Shown: piece after piece, positions 42,962-52,997 of the stretch
Layout of the letters: each line of letters begins with the position of its first letter
Numbering within the stretch: position 1 is the first letter of the stretch
Assembly (NCBI GenBank): GCA_020848835.1
Contig: JADLHJ010000113.1
Location: 57,509 to 121,508 of the forward strand
DNA: 64,000 nt
Source of the DNA: Candidatus Hydrogenedentota bacterium
GTDB taxonomy: Bacteria > Hydrogenedentota > Hydrogenedentia > Hydrogenedentales > SLHB01
Reading direction: 5' to 3'
Program-made: the position numbers and the translations under genes
The notes under the pieces: model-generated
The model's input: only the letters and a program-made list of their open reading frames with translations
Told to the model about the DNA's origin: nothing
Database searches by the model: none

Positions 42962-44716
42962 CTAGGGACGCGCTTCGAGGGCAGCGGTAATCAGATTTGC
43001 CACGATTTCATGCCCGCGAAAATAGAGGTGAGAGTCGAAGCGTGGAGCGTAGATGAACTCGCGTTGTGCCGCGCCCTCCCGCAGCGCAGCGGTCGCATCC
43101 ACGAACGAGATTCCTCGCTCCGCGCACAACGCCGCGACGCGCATGGCAAACTCATCCGGTGTGTTCCAATCGCCGCCAGGCACATACTCCGTCAGTGGAG
43201 CATCCGCGCTGAACTTCGTACATGGTCCATGCACGCGCAGCGCAATGGGCAGATAAACCACCAGAAGATGAATTCCGTTCGCTGCGCACAAGTCATGGCC
43301 GCGCTGCAGCATTTCCGAAGTGACGTTCCATCCCTGGGGACTTGATTCATCGATGTGCGGCGCATATTTGTAATCGAACCCGACATTGGTAATTCCGTGC
43401 TCGGCGGAATCAAAAGTACCCGTTAACCCCCAACGCGCACGCAAACGCTCCTGTTGGTGCAGGGCTACGTCCACAAGCTGTGCGAGCTTCAGCCGTTCAA
43501 TCCCTTGCTTGGGCTTGGGTGGATTTGTCGGGCGGCGCAACACGATGCGTATCTCTCCGCCAGTTGCGGGCGTCGTGAATACGAGATGCACATTCGTCCA
43601 GTCAGTTGTGGAGGTCACGCCGGGTGTGAATCGCCGCAGGGTGAACTTGTTATTCACCAATTGCTGCACTTCAAGACGCGCTGGTCCCAACACGTTTTTC
43701 GTGCGAATATGTCCGGTAAGCAGGTAACACGTCGAAGGCTTCAAGTTCTTTGCCACCTGCGCGATTCCCACGTTGGCGTATGCGGGGACCTGCACCTCTA
43801 ACGCATAGCCGCCTTTCCGCGCACGTTTGGTCAGGGGAACGCGTTCGACAGCATCGCGTAGCGCAGGCACGATCTGCCATTGGTTCTCGCGAAGCTCCTT
43901 CTCAAAACCCCCATTGCGCAACAGGTCATCGCCGACTACGTGACGCTCGGCAAACCGTTCCGGCAAGTTCAGAAATGGCGCTGCGCGATAGTACCAATCG
44001 TTTCCGTCCGGTGGCGCTGCCAATTCGCGCAATTGGACGTTGTCAAACCAAATGGTCCCCGTTTGGAGCCAGTTCGTTGCGGGAGGCAACGTCAGCTCGC
44101 GAAATCCACCGTTGTAGTACATCTGCGCGTCTTTGATGTCGTTGCCTTCAAACAAGGTCCACACAACCGTTTTGGGCTTGAGTGGCAGCGCATATTTCCA
44201 CAACACCGCGGTTTCCTGGGGAGGCCCGTACCCGCCTCGGCCAAGGTTGATAATGCGCGCGCCAAGCTTGTGTTCGACCAGACGCGGAAACGTTTTTTCC
44301 AACGGCAAAGTGCCGCCTTCTGTAAATGAGTCGCCGATGAATGCGACGTCCGCTGTTTCCACGCCGGGCGGATTTCGAAAGCCGTTTGCGTCCGTGTTGT
44401 AAGTGACGACCGGCGAGAAGCGATCGGGATAGGTCTGGCGTTGCCACGACAAATTGGGCTTGCGCACGTAGCCCAGCAACTGATCGGGCTCGGTCCAAAT
44501 TGACGACATTACGGCATTGTTCGAATAGTCGGCCGCGCGAAAATGGGTCACGCGTAGATAGACTTCGCCCGCAGTCAGTGTTGCTCCGAGGGCGACCACT
44601 GCAAGTGTGCCATTGACCACAAACGTACGAAGCTTCCTACGCCTACTGCTGTGTTCAAGGTGAATCACATTCGAAGGTTCCGTGGCCACGCGGGCTCCAT
44701 ACGACAGTTCGGACAT
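42962..44716 (-). CDS. SGNH/GDSL hydrolase with inserted beta domain
   Basis: A 584-residue protein with an N-terminal membrane helix (about 30-50). The SGNH fold carries GDSFTEGG (block I, about residue 128), a Gly in the ARIINLGRGG block, GND (about 191) and the C-terminal DSHLYFRGH with Asp and His. Between blocks III and V lies a beta-sandwich of about 150 residues (260-410; LLRNGGFEKELRENQW, CBM-like). It resembles polysaccharide O-acetyl transferase/esterase proteins of the AlgX/AlgJ kind. It lies 11 bp upstream of the sulfatase gene, same strand. Confidence 0.75.
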   Translation of the reverse strand: MSELSYGARVATEPSNVIHLEHSSRRRKLRTFVVNGTLAVVALGATLTAGEVYLRVTHFRAADYSNNAVMSSIWTEPDQLLGYVRKPNLSWQRQTYPDRFSPVVTYNTDANGFRNPPGVETADVAFIGDSFTEGGTLPLEKTFPRLVEHKLGARIINLGRGGYGPPQETAVLWKYALPLKPKTVVWTLFEGNDIKDAQMYYNGGFRELTLPPATNWLQTGTIWFDNVQLRELAAPPDGNDWYYRAAPFLNLPERFAERHVVGDDLLRNGGFEKELRENQWQIVPALRDAVERVPLTKRARKGGYALEVQVPAYANVGIAQVAKNLKPSTCYLLTGHIRTKNVLGPARLEVQQLVNNKFTLRRFTPGVTSTTDWTNVHLVFTTPATGGEIRIVLRRPTNPPKPKQGIERLKLAQLVDVALHQQERLRARWGLTGTFDSAEHGITNVGFDYKYAPHIDESSPQGWNVTSEMLQRGHDLCAANGIHLLVVYLPIALRVHGPCTKFSADAPLTEYVPGGDWNTPDEFAMRVAALCAERGISFVDATAALREGAAQREFIYAPRFDSHLYFRGHEIVANLITAALEARP

Positions 44717-44877
44717 GGGTATTGCGAGACGGATCAGAATGTGCTGCTAAGGCCAAGTATAGGAAAGTATATCTCTGAAGCGGCGGCATTATCCAGCGTG
44801 TGCGGACCACAGCTGATTCAAAACCCTTGGGAAAAGCGTCAATTCGAAACCGGATAAGATAGCCGGAAACGCACCAT

Positions 44878-45999
44878 CTACGGAGATGGCCACTGCTTCA
44901 ATTCGCCCTCATAAAACACATCGTAAATCCACTGAAAGGTCGTGTCTTGATTCGGCAGCAGCTCGCGCGCGATCGCGTGACAAAGGCGAAGTCCGTGACG
45001 TCCATTGGTGAAGATAACGACGCCGTTGCCAGTGCTCCGCTGCAATGCCGCGTAGCTCATAAAGCCGCGGCTGTCGCCGAAATGCCAATGGATGTCGCCG
45101 TCGTCCGCGAGGTGCAACGCCCAGCCCAGGCCCCACGCGAGCGGACCGGACAGTTTTACTTGTGGACTTAACATCATGCGCGCTGACGCATAGTCGAGAT
45201 GCGCGGGGTCTTGTGGCGCATCAACAATCGACGCGATCATGAACTTTGCATAGTCGCGTGCTGTCGTGTGCAACGACGATGCCGCCATTGCTTCAGTCGG
45301 TTTACTGCGCGATGCCACCGGCGATCCGTCCCACTCGTAACCGATCGCCGCCGTCGACTCGAATGCGTCCATCCACAGAAATGCGCTTTCCTTCAACCCG
45401 AACGGTTGCACAATCATTTCCGCGAGCAGCGCGTTTAGCATTCTTCCGCTTTGATTTTCGATAACCTCCTGTAACACGTTGAACGCCTCACCCGAATATC
45501 CGAAATGCGCGCCCGGAGAGAAGTCCATTCGCATCGGACGTTTTCCGCTCGCCCAATTGGGAAGTCCGCTCATGTGCGCGAGGACCATGCGTGGCGTAAT
45601 CGTGTGTGCGCGCGGATCGCGCGAGATGCGTGCATGCGCGATGTATTCGATCAGCGGGGTATCGAGGCCGATCTGTCCGGACTCAATCAATTTCATCACC
45701 ACAAACGCGAATACCGGCTTCGTGAGCGAGGCCGCCTGAAAAATAGTCGCCGGTGTCATTGGTTTATTGGATTCCACATTTGCGAGGCCGTAGGCTTTTT
45801 CAAACGCGACCGCGTGGTCCTTGATCACTGCGATGGAAACGCCCGGCACGCGCGATTGTGCGCGCAGTTTCGGCATAAGCGTGTCTACGCGCAGAACGGG
45901 GTCTTTTGGCGCAAATGGGTTTTCTCCGTTGCCAGACGCAGCAACGATCCCCGCAACGGCCCCTTCTAACACCTGGCGTCTCGACAAATCGTGGGGCAT
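44878..45999 (-). CDS. Class C beta-lactamase-like serine hydrolase
   Basis: A 373-residue exported protein with a Tat-like leader (LSRRQVLEGAVAGIVAA). The serine-hydrolase motifs are SLTK (about 91-94) and YSG (about 169) in place of the classical YSN, and HFGDSRG near residue 315 in place of KTG. Such proteins are usually esterases, D-aminopeptidases or cephalosporinase relatives; drug resistance cannot be concluded. It lies 14 bp upstream of the FkbM gene stop region on the same strand. Confidence 0.8.
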   Translation of the reverse strand: MPHDLSRRQVLEGAVAGIVAASGNGENPFAPKDPVLRVDTLMPKLRAQSRVPGVSIAVIKDHAVAFEKAYGLANVESNKPMTPATIFQAASLTKPVFAFVVMKLIESGQIGLDTPLIEYIAHARISRDPRAHTITPRMVLAHMSGLPNWASGKRPMRMDFSPGAHFGYSGEAFNVLQEVIENQSGRMLNALLAEMIVQPFGLKESAFLWMDAFESTAAIGYEWDGSPVASRSKPTEAMAASSLHTTARDYAKFMIASIVDAPQDPAHLDYASARMMLSPQVKLSGPLAWGLGWALHLADDGDIHWHFGDSRGFMSYAALQRSTGNGVVIFTNGRHGLRLCHAIARELLPNQDTTFQWIYDVFYEGELKQWPSP

Positions 46000-46013
46000 C
46001 GGTGGTGAAATTA

Positions 46014-46859
46014 TTACGCGCCGTCGCGCGCCGCGTAGAGATTTGCGGACAGATCTTCTTCCGGAGATATGCGATCAAGCAGTTCCTCGATCGTGATTCG
46101 TTTCGCCGGTTCACTCGAGAAGTGCAGTACAAAGTCGTGCGAATCGAGGAAAGTAAGCAGTTCGCGAGGTTCAACGCCAGCGCGCCGCAAGCCAAAAGGC
46201 CAGTACTCGATCAACATGTCCACACGCGAACTTCGCTCCAACAAGCTGTTCATCCCTTGCAGCACGCTCAACTCCGCGCCTTTGACGTCGATTTTGATAA
46301 AGTCTATGCGCGCCACACTACTCAGGTAATCGTCAACGCGCAACGCGCGTACATTGATGGTTTCACGATCTTCCTGGCCGGGCGCAACGCGGTGGTCCGC
46401 GGCATTGTCATTTGCCAAATACAAAGTAACCGAGCCATTCGCCGAGTGCGCAGCAGCCTGCACACATGTCACACTGCCGTAACCATTCTCGCCCACGTTG
46501 CGCACCAGCAGCTTGTAATTGTGCGGTTCCGGTTCAAACGCATACACGTGCCCCGCAGGCCCCACGCGACGCGCAAACAGCAGCGAGAAATAGCCAATGT
46601 GCGCGCCGATGTCGAGGACTGTTGCGCCGGGTTGCACGCGTTGTGCGATTAGATCGGTTTCTGCCGGTTTAAAGGCACCCATCACGGAGAGAGACAAGGA
46701 GTCGGTGGGATCGAGATGGAATTGGTGACCATCAATTTCGACGACGGAACCGCGCAAGTGCTCAAGAAAAAGTGCGTTCAATGCGCGAACTCCGGGCAAT
46801 GAACCAAAGCCCGTACCGCCGAGGACGCGTGCCGCGCCGCGGTACATGGAGCGGCCCAT
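46014..46859 (-). CDS. FkbM-family methyltransferase
   Basis: A 281-residue SAM-dependent methyltransferase. The SAM loop is VLDIGAHIGYFSLLFAR (about 80-96), followed by VYAFEPEPHNY (about 105) and later IDFIKIDVKGAELSVL, all FkbM hallmarks. O-methylation of a sugar or polyketide-like group is the family activity; the substrate is unknown. ATG at 46859 used; a TTG at 46868 is a further candidate and the ribosome site is poor. Confidence 0.85.
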   Translation of the reverse strand: MGRSMYRGAARVLGGTGFGSLPGVRALNALFLEHLRGSVVEIDGHQFHLDPTDSLSLSVMGAFKPAETDLIAQRVQPGATVLDIGAHIGYFSLLFARRVGPAGHVYAFEPEPHNYKLLVRNVGENGYGSVTCVQAAAHSANGSVTLYLANDNAADHRVAPGQEDRETINVRALRVDDYLSSVARIDFIKIDVKGAELSVLQGMNSLLERSSRVDMLIEYWPFGLRRAGVEPRELLTFLDSHDFVLHFSSEPAKRITIEELLDRISPEEDLSANLYAARDGA

Positions 46860-46917
46860 ATGCTGCAACAGCGGTATCGATTTTCCTCCCTATGCGGGCC
46901 TGAAAATTCGGTCCGCG

Positions 46918-47406
46918 TTACTCCTCCGGCTGCTCCGGTTTCTTCTCAAGGGTAACCGTCTGCGCGAGCGCGGCGCGCGTTTCCGCCAATTTTGAATTCA
47001 TGTCACGAATGCGCCGCGCCATTACGCCGATGATATTTAAGAGAATACGGATTGCCGCGCGCTTGGTCATCAGTTTCTCGAACACCGTTTCGCTCAACAC
47101 GAACACGCGGCTCGTTTCGCCCGCAACCGCCGACGCGGATCGCGGTTCGTTCAAAATAACCGCCATTTCGCCAAACAAGTCGCCCGTGCGCATCGAGGTG
47201 AGGTGTTTCTTGCCGTCGAACAGATCGATGCGGCCGCCGAGCACGACATACATCTGGTTGCCTGTCGTGCCTTGGTAGAAAAGGATGTTGCCCTTTTCTA
47301 CTTCCATGGTCATCCCTTTTGAAAAAATCTTCGCGACGTCCTCGGCGTCCAGCCCGTTAAAGAGCGGAACGCGTTTTGCCAGTTCGCCGTATTTGTCGCT
47401 GACCAT
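46918..47406 (-). CDS. Cyclic-nucleotide-binding domain protein
   Basis: A 162-residue Crp-like sensor module without a DNA-binding domain. The cNMP barrel spans about 10-130 with GDLFGEMAVILNEPRSASAVA as the phosphate-binding cassette (Glu and Arg kept). The C-terminus is a short charged tail. Stand-alone modules of this kind act by protein contacts. It sits 21 bp downstream of the EIIA/zinc-ribbon gene on the same strand. Confidence 0.85.
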   Translation of the reverse strand: MVSDKYGELAKRVPLFNGLDAEDVAKIFSKGMTMEVEKGNILFYQGTTGNQMYVVLGGRIDLFDGKKHLTSMRTGDLFGEMAVILNEPRSASAVAGETSRVFVLSETVFEKLMTKRAAIRILLNIIGVMARRIRDMNSKLAETRAALAQTVTLEKKPEQPEE

Positions 47407-47427
47407 GCGCGGCGCCTTTCTCTGAAG

Positions 47428-48258
47428 TTATACGACGTAGATAAACCGAGCGCAATTCAAACACGTGTGAATGTGCGCGGGATCCTGGCGCACTTGCTGC
47501 ACAAACTTCGACGGCAGCCGCATGAAGCAACCCTGGCATGTATCGCCTTCGACAGGCACCAGCGCTGGCGGGCGGCTCTTCGCAAGTTTGTCGTAGTGAT
47601 TGAGAATGCGCGGCTCCACCAGCGAACGAATGTTGTCGATGCGCTCTTTCACTTCGGCCTTACCGGTGCGCGTGTTTACCAGCATTTCCTGGCAAAGTTG
47701 CAGGCGCGCCAGCAGCATCAAGTCCGCGTGACCGTCCGGCGTCTTCTTGATCGCAGGGTCGGCCTTCATCTTCTTTACATTCTGCTCGTGTGTTTCCGTG
47801 AAGGTGGACGACGCTGCCTCGAGCAGATCGAACATATCGTCTGCAGATTGCGCGTCGAGCATGGACTTCAATTGCGTCTTGTCGCTCAGCAGTTTCGCAA
47901 CCGTCGCAACGAAGTTCAGATAAGAAGTCTGTTCAGAGGGCGGGTAACAGATCAGGAAAATGATCTGCACCGGCAGACGGTCGACCGCTTTGAAATCCAG
48001 CCCGGTGGGAATGCGACCCACGGCGCAGGCTAGTTGCTTCATCCCAGTCACGCGCGCGTGCGGCACTGCGATGCCGCGTCCAATCCCCGTGCTCTCCGTC
48101 GTCTCGCGTGCGAGTATTTGATCCAGTGCGGGACCCACGCCGTCGAACTTCCGCTTGTCGAACAAAAGGTGCGTCAACTCTTTAAGGGCGTCCGCCTTCG
48201 ACGTCGCGGTCATCGCAGGCAGAATGCAGGACTTCTGAATATACTTCGTGAGAATCAT
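47428..48258 (-). CDS. PTS EIIA domain fused to a C4 zinc ribbon
   Basis: A 276-residue fusion. The N-terminal EIIA-type-2 (fructose/PTSNtr) domain spans about 1-145, with the phosphorylatable His67 in GIAVPHARV. A helical segment (about 150-235) leads to a terminal zinc ribbon with CQGC (about 242-245) and CLNC (about 267-270) ending FIYVV, like the CdsZ/RING_7 family. I set the start at 48258; an ATG at 48291 with a GGGGGA site is also possible. A phosphorylation-controlled regulator is likely, next to a cNMP-binding protein. Confidence 0.75.
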   Translation of the reverse strand: MILTKYIQKSCILPAMTATSKADALKELTHLLFDKRKFDGVGPALDQILARETTESTGIGRGIAVPHARVTGMKQLACAVGRIPTGLDFKAVDRLPVQIIFLICYPPSEQTSYLNFVATVAKLLSDKTQLKSMLDAQSADDMFDLLEAASSTFTETHEQNVKKMKADPAIKKTPDGHADLMLLARLQLCQEMLVNTRTGKAEVKERIDNIRSLVEPRILNHYDKLAKSRPPALVPVEGDTCQGCFMRLPSKFVQQVRQDPAHIHTCLNCARFIYVV

Positions 48259-48347
48259 TCGGTCGGTAATCCTTTCCAGGCGGCGCGACATGGGCCGTCC
48301 CCCGGTGTTTACTTGAAAATCTAGTGTAGCACCGCCTGCGCGGGCGC

Positions 48348-51300
48348 TCAACGTGCAGATGCTTGCTGTTGTATCAAACCACCGGGGCCGAGCAGCGCAT
48401 AGGTCCGCGGTGTCGTGTCCTTGGCAGAGAAGTCGCGCTTCTTTTGATCCACTTTCTGATCCGCCACAGGCACCCAGCCTTCCGTGGAATCGAACGCGTA
48501 CAGCTTTAACGCCGAAAGACCCGCGTTGGGAAGTCCCTCTGCAGGCGCGCGCAGGTGCACGGTAACATCCACGGGCGCGCCCTCGCTCTGCACTTCCACG
48601 CGCACAAACTTCGTGAACGCGCCAAGCCCGCCCGGCAAGGGCTGCTCCGGCTCCGGCAACACGACCAGCCGCGCGCCCACCTGTTTCTCCGCGGAGATCA
48701 TGACAATGCCTTCCACACCCGGCGGACGCAGTTGCATCTTCTTGCCAAATGCCAAGGCGCCCTGTTTCGCGCCCGCGGCTACCGGCGCGGTCGGAAGTCC
48801 CATCTGCATCACCGGCATCGTGCGCTTCGAGTCCTTTGCCGGTTCCGATTTTGCAGGCTCGGCTTGTGGCGGCTCGTTCGATTTCATGTTAGACGCCGTG
48901 TCCGCCAGCGGAGCGGGCGACGGCGCGGGTTCACTTGGAGTTTGCTGCGCAGGATCGGTTGCCGCCGGTGGCGAAACGGCATCCGGTGCGGGTGTCGCCG
49001 GCGCAGGCGAATCCGGCGTGGTGGTGGTTTGTGGCTGTGGTACCTGAACCGGGGCAGGCGGTTTCCCAACCATATCCGCAGGCGGCGTCACCGGGGCGCT
49101 CGCGGGTTGCGGCGGCGGCAGATTCTTTTCCGCCTCCGCAATTAGCGGTTTCGCATCGGGCACCGCCTTCGCGATCATCTGCCGCGCGAAAGGATTCACG
49201 GCGATGCGCGCCACCGACGGACCCAGCACCGCGTAGGTGCGCGACCCGCGATCGCGCGCGGAGATTGTGCGCGTATTCGGATCGAGTTCCTGCGCCTGCA
49301 GGGGTGCCCAGCCCTGCGTCGCATCGTAACTGTAGATCGCGAGCTGAGGCAGGTTGCCTTGTGTGCACACTTCTTCCGGCACGTAGATTTTCATTTCGAC
49401 GAGACTGTTCCGATCCGCGGGCTGCTGATCGATCGTCGCGTATACCGTGAACGTCGCGAGGCCATCGGGGATAGGCGTGGCGGGTTTCGTCGTCATTTTG
49501 GTGGTGATCGACGCCGGGGTCTCCGCATGTACCGTGAAATCGGATTCCATTCCTGGCGGCGACACATGAACGACGGACCCATAAGCTGAGCGCGCGTTGC
49601 GCCGCACATCTTCCGCTTCGAAACGCGTCGGTTTTAAGCGCCGCTCCTGGATCAATTTCATCTGGTCGTCATAGTGCGGCGACACCGGATCCTCGGATGC
49701 GCCGAAGGGCACCATCGACGCCGCCTCCGTGCGCGCGCCAAACGACACCGCCATCGCGAACGCATATCCGTAAGTCACGTTCCACGCGCCGTCTTCAAAC
49801 ACGGCGTCTGACGCGACAAATAGCGGTTGCCCCGACACGCTCCCGGGCGCAGGCACCACGCGCGTGCCGCGTTTGTAAACATGCACGTCGCCCCAGGGCT
49901 TGTTCAGTCCCTGAAATTCACTGCGCATCATCCGCGCCGCTTCGTCCGCAGCCTGCAACGAGAGGTTCTGAATTTGATCGGTATTCTCTGCGAGCGCCTC
50001 CCATACTGTGAATTCGTTCGGCTCTTTGGCAATCGCCAGCAGGGCATTCCACCACACGTTGAATACAGTCATGCCCTCGCTGGTTGGCTCAGCGACGTAA
50101 TTCCAATTGCGCAATATGTCGAGGCACGGCGCGAGATCGGGATGCGCATTCGCGATTGCATCTTTCTTCGCGTCCGCAGCGGCGATCAATTTCGGCACGG
50201 CAAGCATCGCGCCCGGCACGAGCACGTCGTAGACCATCGCCTGCGCGTCTTGATACGACCGTTGCCCCATCGACAACAAACGCCGCACGCGCCGCGCGCG
50301 AAACGTGTCCGCATCGTGCACCAGCCACGGCGGATACTTGCTTTGATCGACGCCGGAATTGTCCGTCGCCGTCCAAGGTGGATTTCCGCAGGCCTGAATA
50401 TACCCTGACTTCGGGTTCTCCACGTTCGGCAGAAGATCGATCGTCGCAATGTCGCCCCACCAGAACCGCGAATCGTTCGCGGGCACCGGCATGTCCCACG
50501 AAATGATGTTTAGCGGGTCCTTCGAATTTTGCTGCCGGTTCGCGAGCAACTGTTCCTGCGCAGGCTGCGGCGTATTCTTCGCACCGACTTTCGTGTTGTA
50601 GAGGTAATACAAATTGCCGCCGCGATCTGCGTATGTCACGTGAAAGGTCGGCAGTTGCTGTTCGCTCAATGCGGCGCGGAATTGCGTCGCGTCGCCGGCG
50701 ACTGCCATGCGGAACAATTGCCCAACCGCGCCAAACTCGCGATATCCGCCGATGAAGTAGCTGCAGGTCTTATTGTTATAGCGGCCCACCACCGGCCCGT
50801 ATTCGGTATCGAGATGCGGCACCTGCCGTTCTTCCATTCCCGCCGCTGTGCGCACAAAGTAGCGTTTGGAGTTCATCACAGTCTGCAAGTAACGAATCGT
50901 GTCGGGATCCACCAAGCCACCGCGAGGACCGGTCGGGTTCTTCGGATCGCGCACAGCGCCTTTTCCTTGCGACTCCATGTAGATGTCCGCGTAATCGGAA
51001 AGGTTCGGCGTCAACGCCCAGCCCAGTATGCCGTTGTGCCCCTGCAGAATCACCGGCAATCCGAACAACGTCGCGCCGTAGATGTTCAGGTCTTGGCACG
51101 TCAGGTGCGCTTCGTACCATTGGAAGGGCCCGCGATAATCCGTATGCGGGTTCATCACCAGAATCGTTTCGCCGTTTGCAGTGCGCGAGGGCGCGATTGC
51201 CCACGCATTTCCGCTGTTCGATGCTGCGGGCCGCGCGAATCCGCCCGGCAAATCAAATGGCGCGAAACTCATCAAGTAGCAGTGCATCAGCGCGAGGATG

Positions 51301-51776
51301 TCCTCGGGCCGCACGCCCTCCGCCCATTCCGGCGCTTGGCCTGGATGCTCGACGATCCACGCGTTCACACCCAGCGCAAATCCGTCGCAGAGATCGCGTG
51401 TTACCGCGTCCGCGTAGGGATACGCGGCCATCGCAAGATCGGCGTGGCCCATCTTTAGCGAAAATTCGTCCGACGCCGCGAACTCTTCCCCGTACACTTC
51501 CGCTGCGCGCCCGTTCGCCACACGATAGGCCTTCAGCATTCCTTCGATGTGGTCTTCCGCCTGGGCGTAGCCAAACGCAAAACTAGTCGCGATTAGATTG
51601 TCGCCCTGGATATGCGGCACGCCCCACTCATCGCGATAGATTGCCGCCTGTGACCAGAGAATCGTGGGATCGGGCGGGACTTGCGCGAAAGCATCAAGCG
51701 AAAAAACGATAGAAAAAGACAAGAAAGAAAGAATTGCGAGGCGGCAAGAATGAAGTCTGCGGATTGGAAATGTCAT
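48348..51776 (-). CDS. Large penicillin-acylase-family (Ntn hydrolase) enzyme with duplicated C-terminal domain
   Basis: A 1142-residue exported protein: signal peptide 1-31; Ntn-hydrolase acylase about 35-740, with a self-cleavage region at SNSGNAWAI (nucleophile Ser186 or Ser188) and the conserved GHNGILGWALT. In the usual order the nucleophile is Ser in SNxW; here a Gly stands before the Asn, so the Ser is one position earlier. After residue 790 come a Pro/Ala linker and two copies of a 45-residue beta domain (...DATQGWAPLQ...SRTYAVLGP and ...DSTEGWVPVA...PRTYALLGP). Quorum-signal or antibiotic acylase activity is possible, not shown. Confidence 0.8.
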   Translation of the reverse strand: MTFPIRRLHSCRLAILSFLSFSIVFSLDAFAQVPPDPTILWSQAAIYRDEWGVPHIQGDNLIATSFAFGYAQAEDHIEGMLKAYRVANGRAAEVYGEEFAASDEFSLKMGHADLAMAAYPYADAVTRDLCDGFALGVNAWIVEHPGQAPEWAEGVRPEDILALMHCYLMSFAPFDLPGGFARPAASNSGNAWAIAPSRTANGETILVMNPHTDYRGPFQWYEAHLTCQDLNIYGATLFGLPVILQGHNGILGWALTPNLSDYADIYMESQGKGAVRDPKNPTGPRGGLVDPDTIRYLQTVMNSKRYFVRTAAGMEERQVPHLDTEYGPVVGRYNNKTCSYFIGGYREFGAVGQLFRMAVAGDATQFRAALSEQQLPTFHVTYADRGGNLYYLYNTKVGAKNTPQPAQEQLLANRQQNSKDPLNIISWDMPVPANDSRFWWGDIATIDLLPNVENPKSGYIQACGNPPWTATDNSGVDQSKYPPWLVHDADTFRARRVRRLLSMGQRSYQDAQAMVYDVLVPGAMLAVPKLIAAADAKKDAIANAHPDLAPCLDILRNWNYVAEPTSEGMTVFNVWWNALLAIAKEPNEFTVWEALAENTDQIQNLSLQAADEAARMMRSEFQGLNKPWGDVHVYKRGTRVVPAPGSVSGQPLFVASDAVFEDGAWNVTYGYAFAMAVSFGARTEAASMVPFGASEDPVSPHYDDQMKLIQERRLKPTRFEAEDVRRNARSAYGSVVHVSPPGMESDFTVHAETPASITTKMTTKPATPIPDGLATFTVYATIDQQPADRNSLVEMKIYVPEEVCTQGNLPQLAIYSYDATQGWAPLQAQELDPNTRTISARDRGSRTYAVLGPSVARIAVNPFARQMIAKAVPDAKPLIAEAEKNLPPPQPASAPVTPPADMVGKPPAPVQVPQPQTTTTPDSPAPATPAPDAVSPPAATDPAQQTPSEPAPSPAPLADTASNMKSNEPPQAEPAKSEPAKDSKRTMPVMQMGLPTAPVAAGAKQGALAFGKKMQLRPPGVEGIVMISAEKQVGARLVVLPEPEQPLPGGLGAFTKFVRVEVQSEGAPVDVTVHLRAPAEGLPNAGLSALKLYAFDSTEGWVPVADQKVDQKKRDFSAKDTTPRTYALLGPGGLIQQQASAR

Positions 51777-51917
51777 GGTTGAGCAGATCGTCCTACTTCA
51801 GTCCCGATTTGTCAACCGTTTTAGATGGCTAGCGTCTAAATAATCGACGATGGTTCGCGATCTCTCCTCCCCCTGTCTCCCATTATTCACATACTTTCCA
51901 TCATTCCCACATAATCG

Positions 51918-52997
51918 CTACCGGCGGAACCGAAACGGTTTTCGCCTGGGCCGTGGCGACGGCGTGATTGCCGGAAACAATTCGTCCTGATCCGATTCCA
52001 TCAACATCTGATCGCCGTTCACCGCGACAGGCTCCATCACCATCGCCATAGGCTTCGGTTGCGCGATCATCTCCGGCCCCGGCAGGTTCTCCGGTACTGC
52101 GGCCCAAATCGCGGGCGACTTCTTTTCCTTCTGCGTCGGCACCAGCGAATAGCCCACGATGTCCGCGAGATCCAGCAAGAACGCGAGCGCGAGGATCAGG
52201 TATTCGAGCGGACCCGCCGTGCGGAAGTTAAATAGTTTCTGGAACACCGCAAACAACGGCGACTCAAGTTTTACTGCCGCCGGCATCGGCGTGCCCGCGA
52301 GCGCGGCAAAGTCTTTGATCTTCACACGCAACTCGTCCTGCAATTTCGTCACATCATCGAGCTTCGCGACGCTGGTCTGCACGAGTACCGCGTCCACTTC
52401 CTTCTTCTTTTCCTCCGCCGCGAGGATCTCCTGCAACTCGACCTGTGCCGTTTTCGACAGCAAGGTCAGCTCATATTCTTCCTGCTTCGCTTCGGTCCCA
52501 TACCCTGCGGGCTTTTTTCGCAGGCCTTTAATCTCCGATTCCAGCTCGCCTTCCTGCTTTGCAACCTGCTTCTCGAGTTCCTGCTTACGCTCGTTCAGCT
52601 TTGTTTGCGCGGACGCAAGGTAATCCTCGTAGGTCGTCCGCACTTTCTGCTCTGAGTAGTTGAGGAAGAACTGCTGATCGGCCGTGCGGTATAGCACGTC
52701 CATATTGAACGCGATGGAAATCGACGCGACGATAGTAAGCCCGAGAATGCCGAGAATATTGAGTCTTTTGTGCCCGTCGATGATCGACAGTTTCAACGCA
52801 AACAGCATCAGCCCGATTGCCACCGACAATGCCAGCGCAAAGACCGACAACTCGTGCACAACCCCCGGCGCAAAGGTCACGGGAATGGTCGGCTTCGGGA
52901 GGATCGAGTCGCGCAGGCTGACGTAGGTCGTCCAGATCGAAACGACCGTGAACAGAATCATCGCGATGAAGATGGCAAAGCGGTGGCTGGACTTCAT
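51918..52997 (-). CDS. Membrane protein with long coiled coil
   Basis: A 359-residue protein with three or four N-terminal membrane helices (about 5-110), a coiled coil (about 130-205, Glu/Lys/Gln), another helix pair (about 265-300) and a Pro/Arg-rich tail ending RRKPFRFRR. No family recognised. ATG at 52997 with GAGGG 8 nt upstream. It is divergent to the SpoIIE-type phosphatase gene. Confidence 0.6.
   Translation of the reverse strand: MKSSHRFAIFIAMILFTVVSIWTTYVSLRDSILPKPTIPVTFAPGVVHELSVFALALSVAIGLMLFALKLSIIDGHKRLNILGILGLTIVASISIAFNMDVLYRTADQQFFLNYSEQKVRTTYEDYLASAQTKLNERKQELEKQVAKQEGELESEIKGLRKKPAGYGTEAKQEEYELTLLSKTAQVELQEILAAEEKKKEVDAVLVQTSVAKLDDVTKLQDELRVKIKDFAALAGTPMPAAVKLESPLFAVFQKLFNFRTAGPLEYLILALAFLLDLADIVGYSLVPTQKEKKSPAIWAAVPENLPGPEMIAQPKPMAMVMEPVAVNGDQMLMESDQDELFPAITPSPRPRRKPFRFRR

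Noticed and set aside
44878..45999. Antibiotic-resistance beta-lactamase
   Set aside because: The serine-hydrolase motifs deviate (YSG, HFGDS), and most such proteins are esterases or peptidases; only the fold family is supported.
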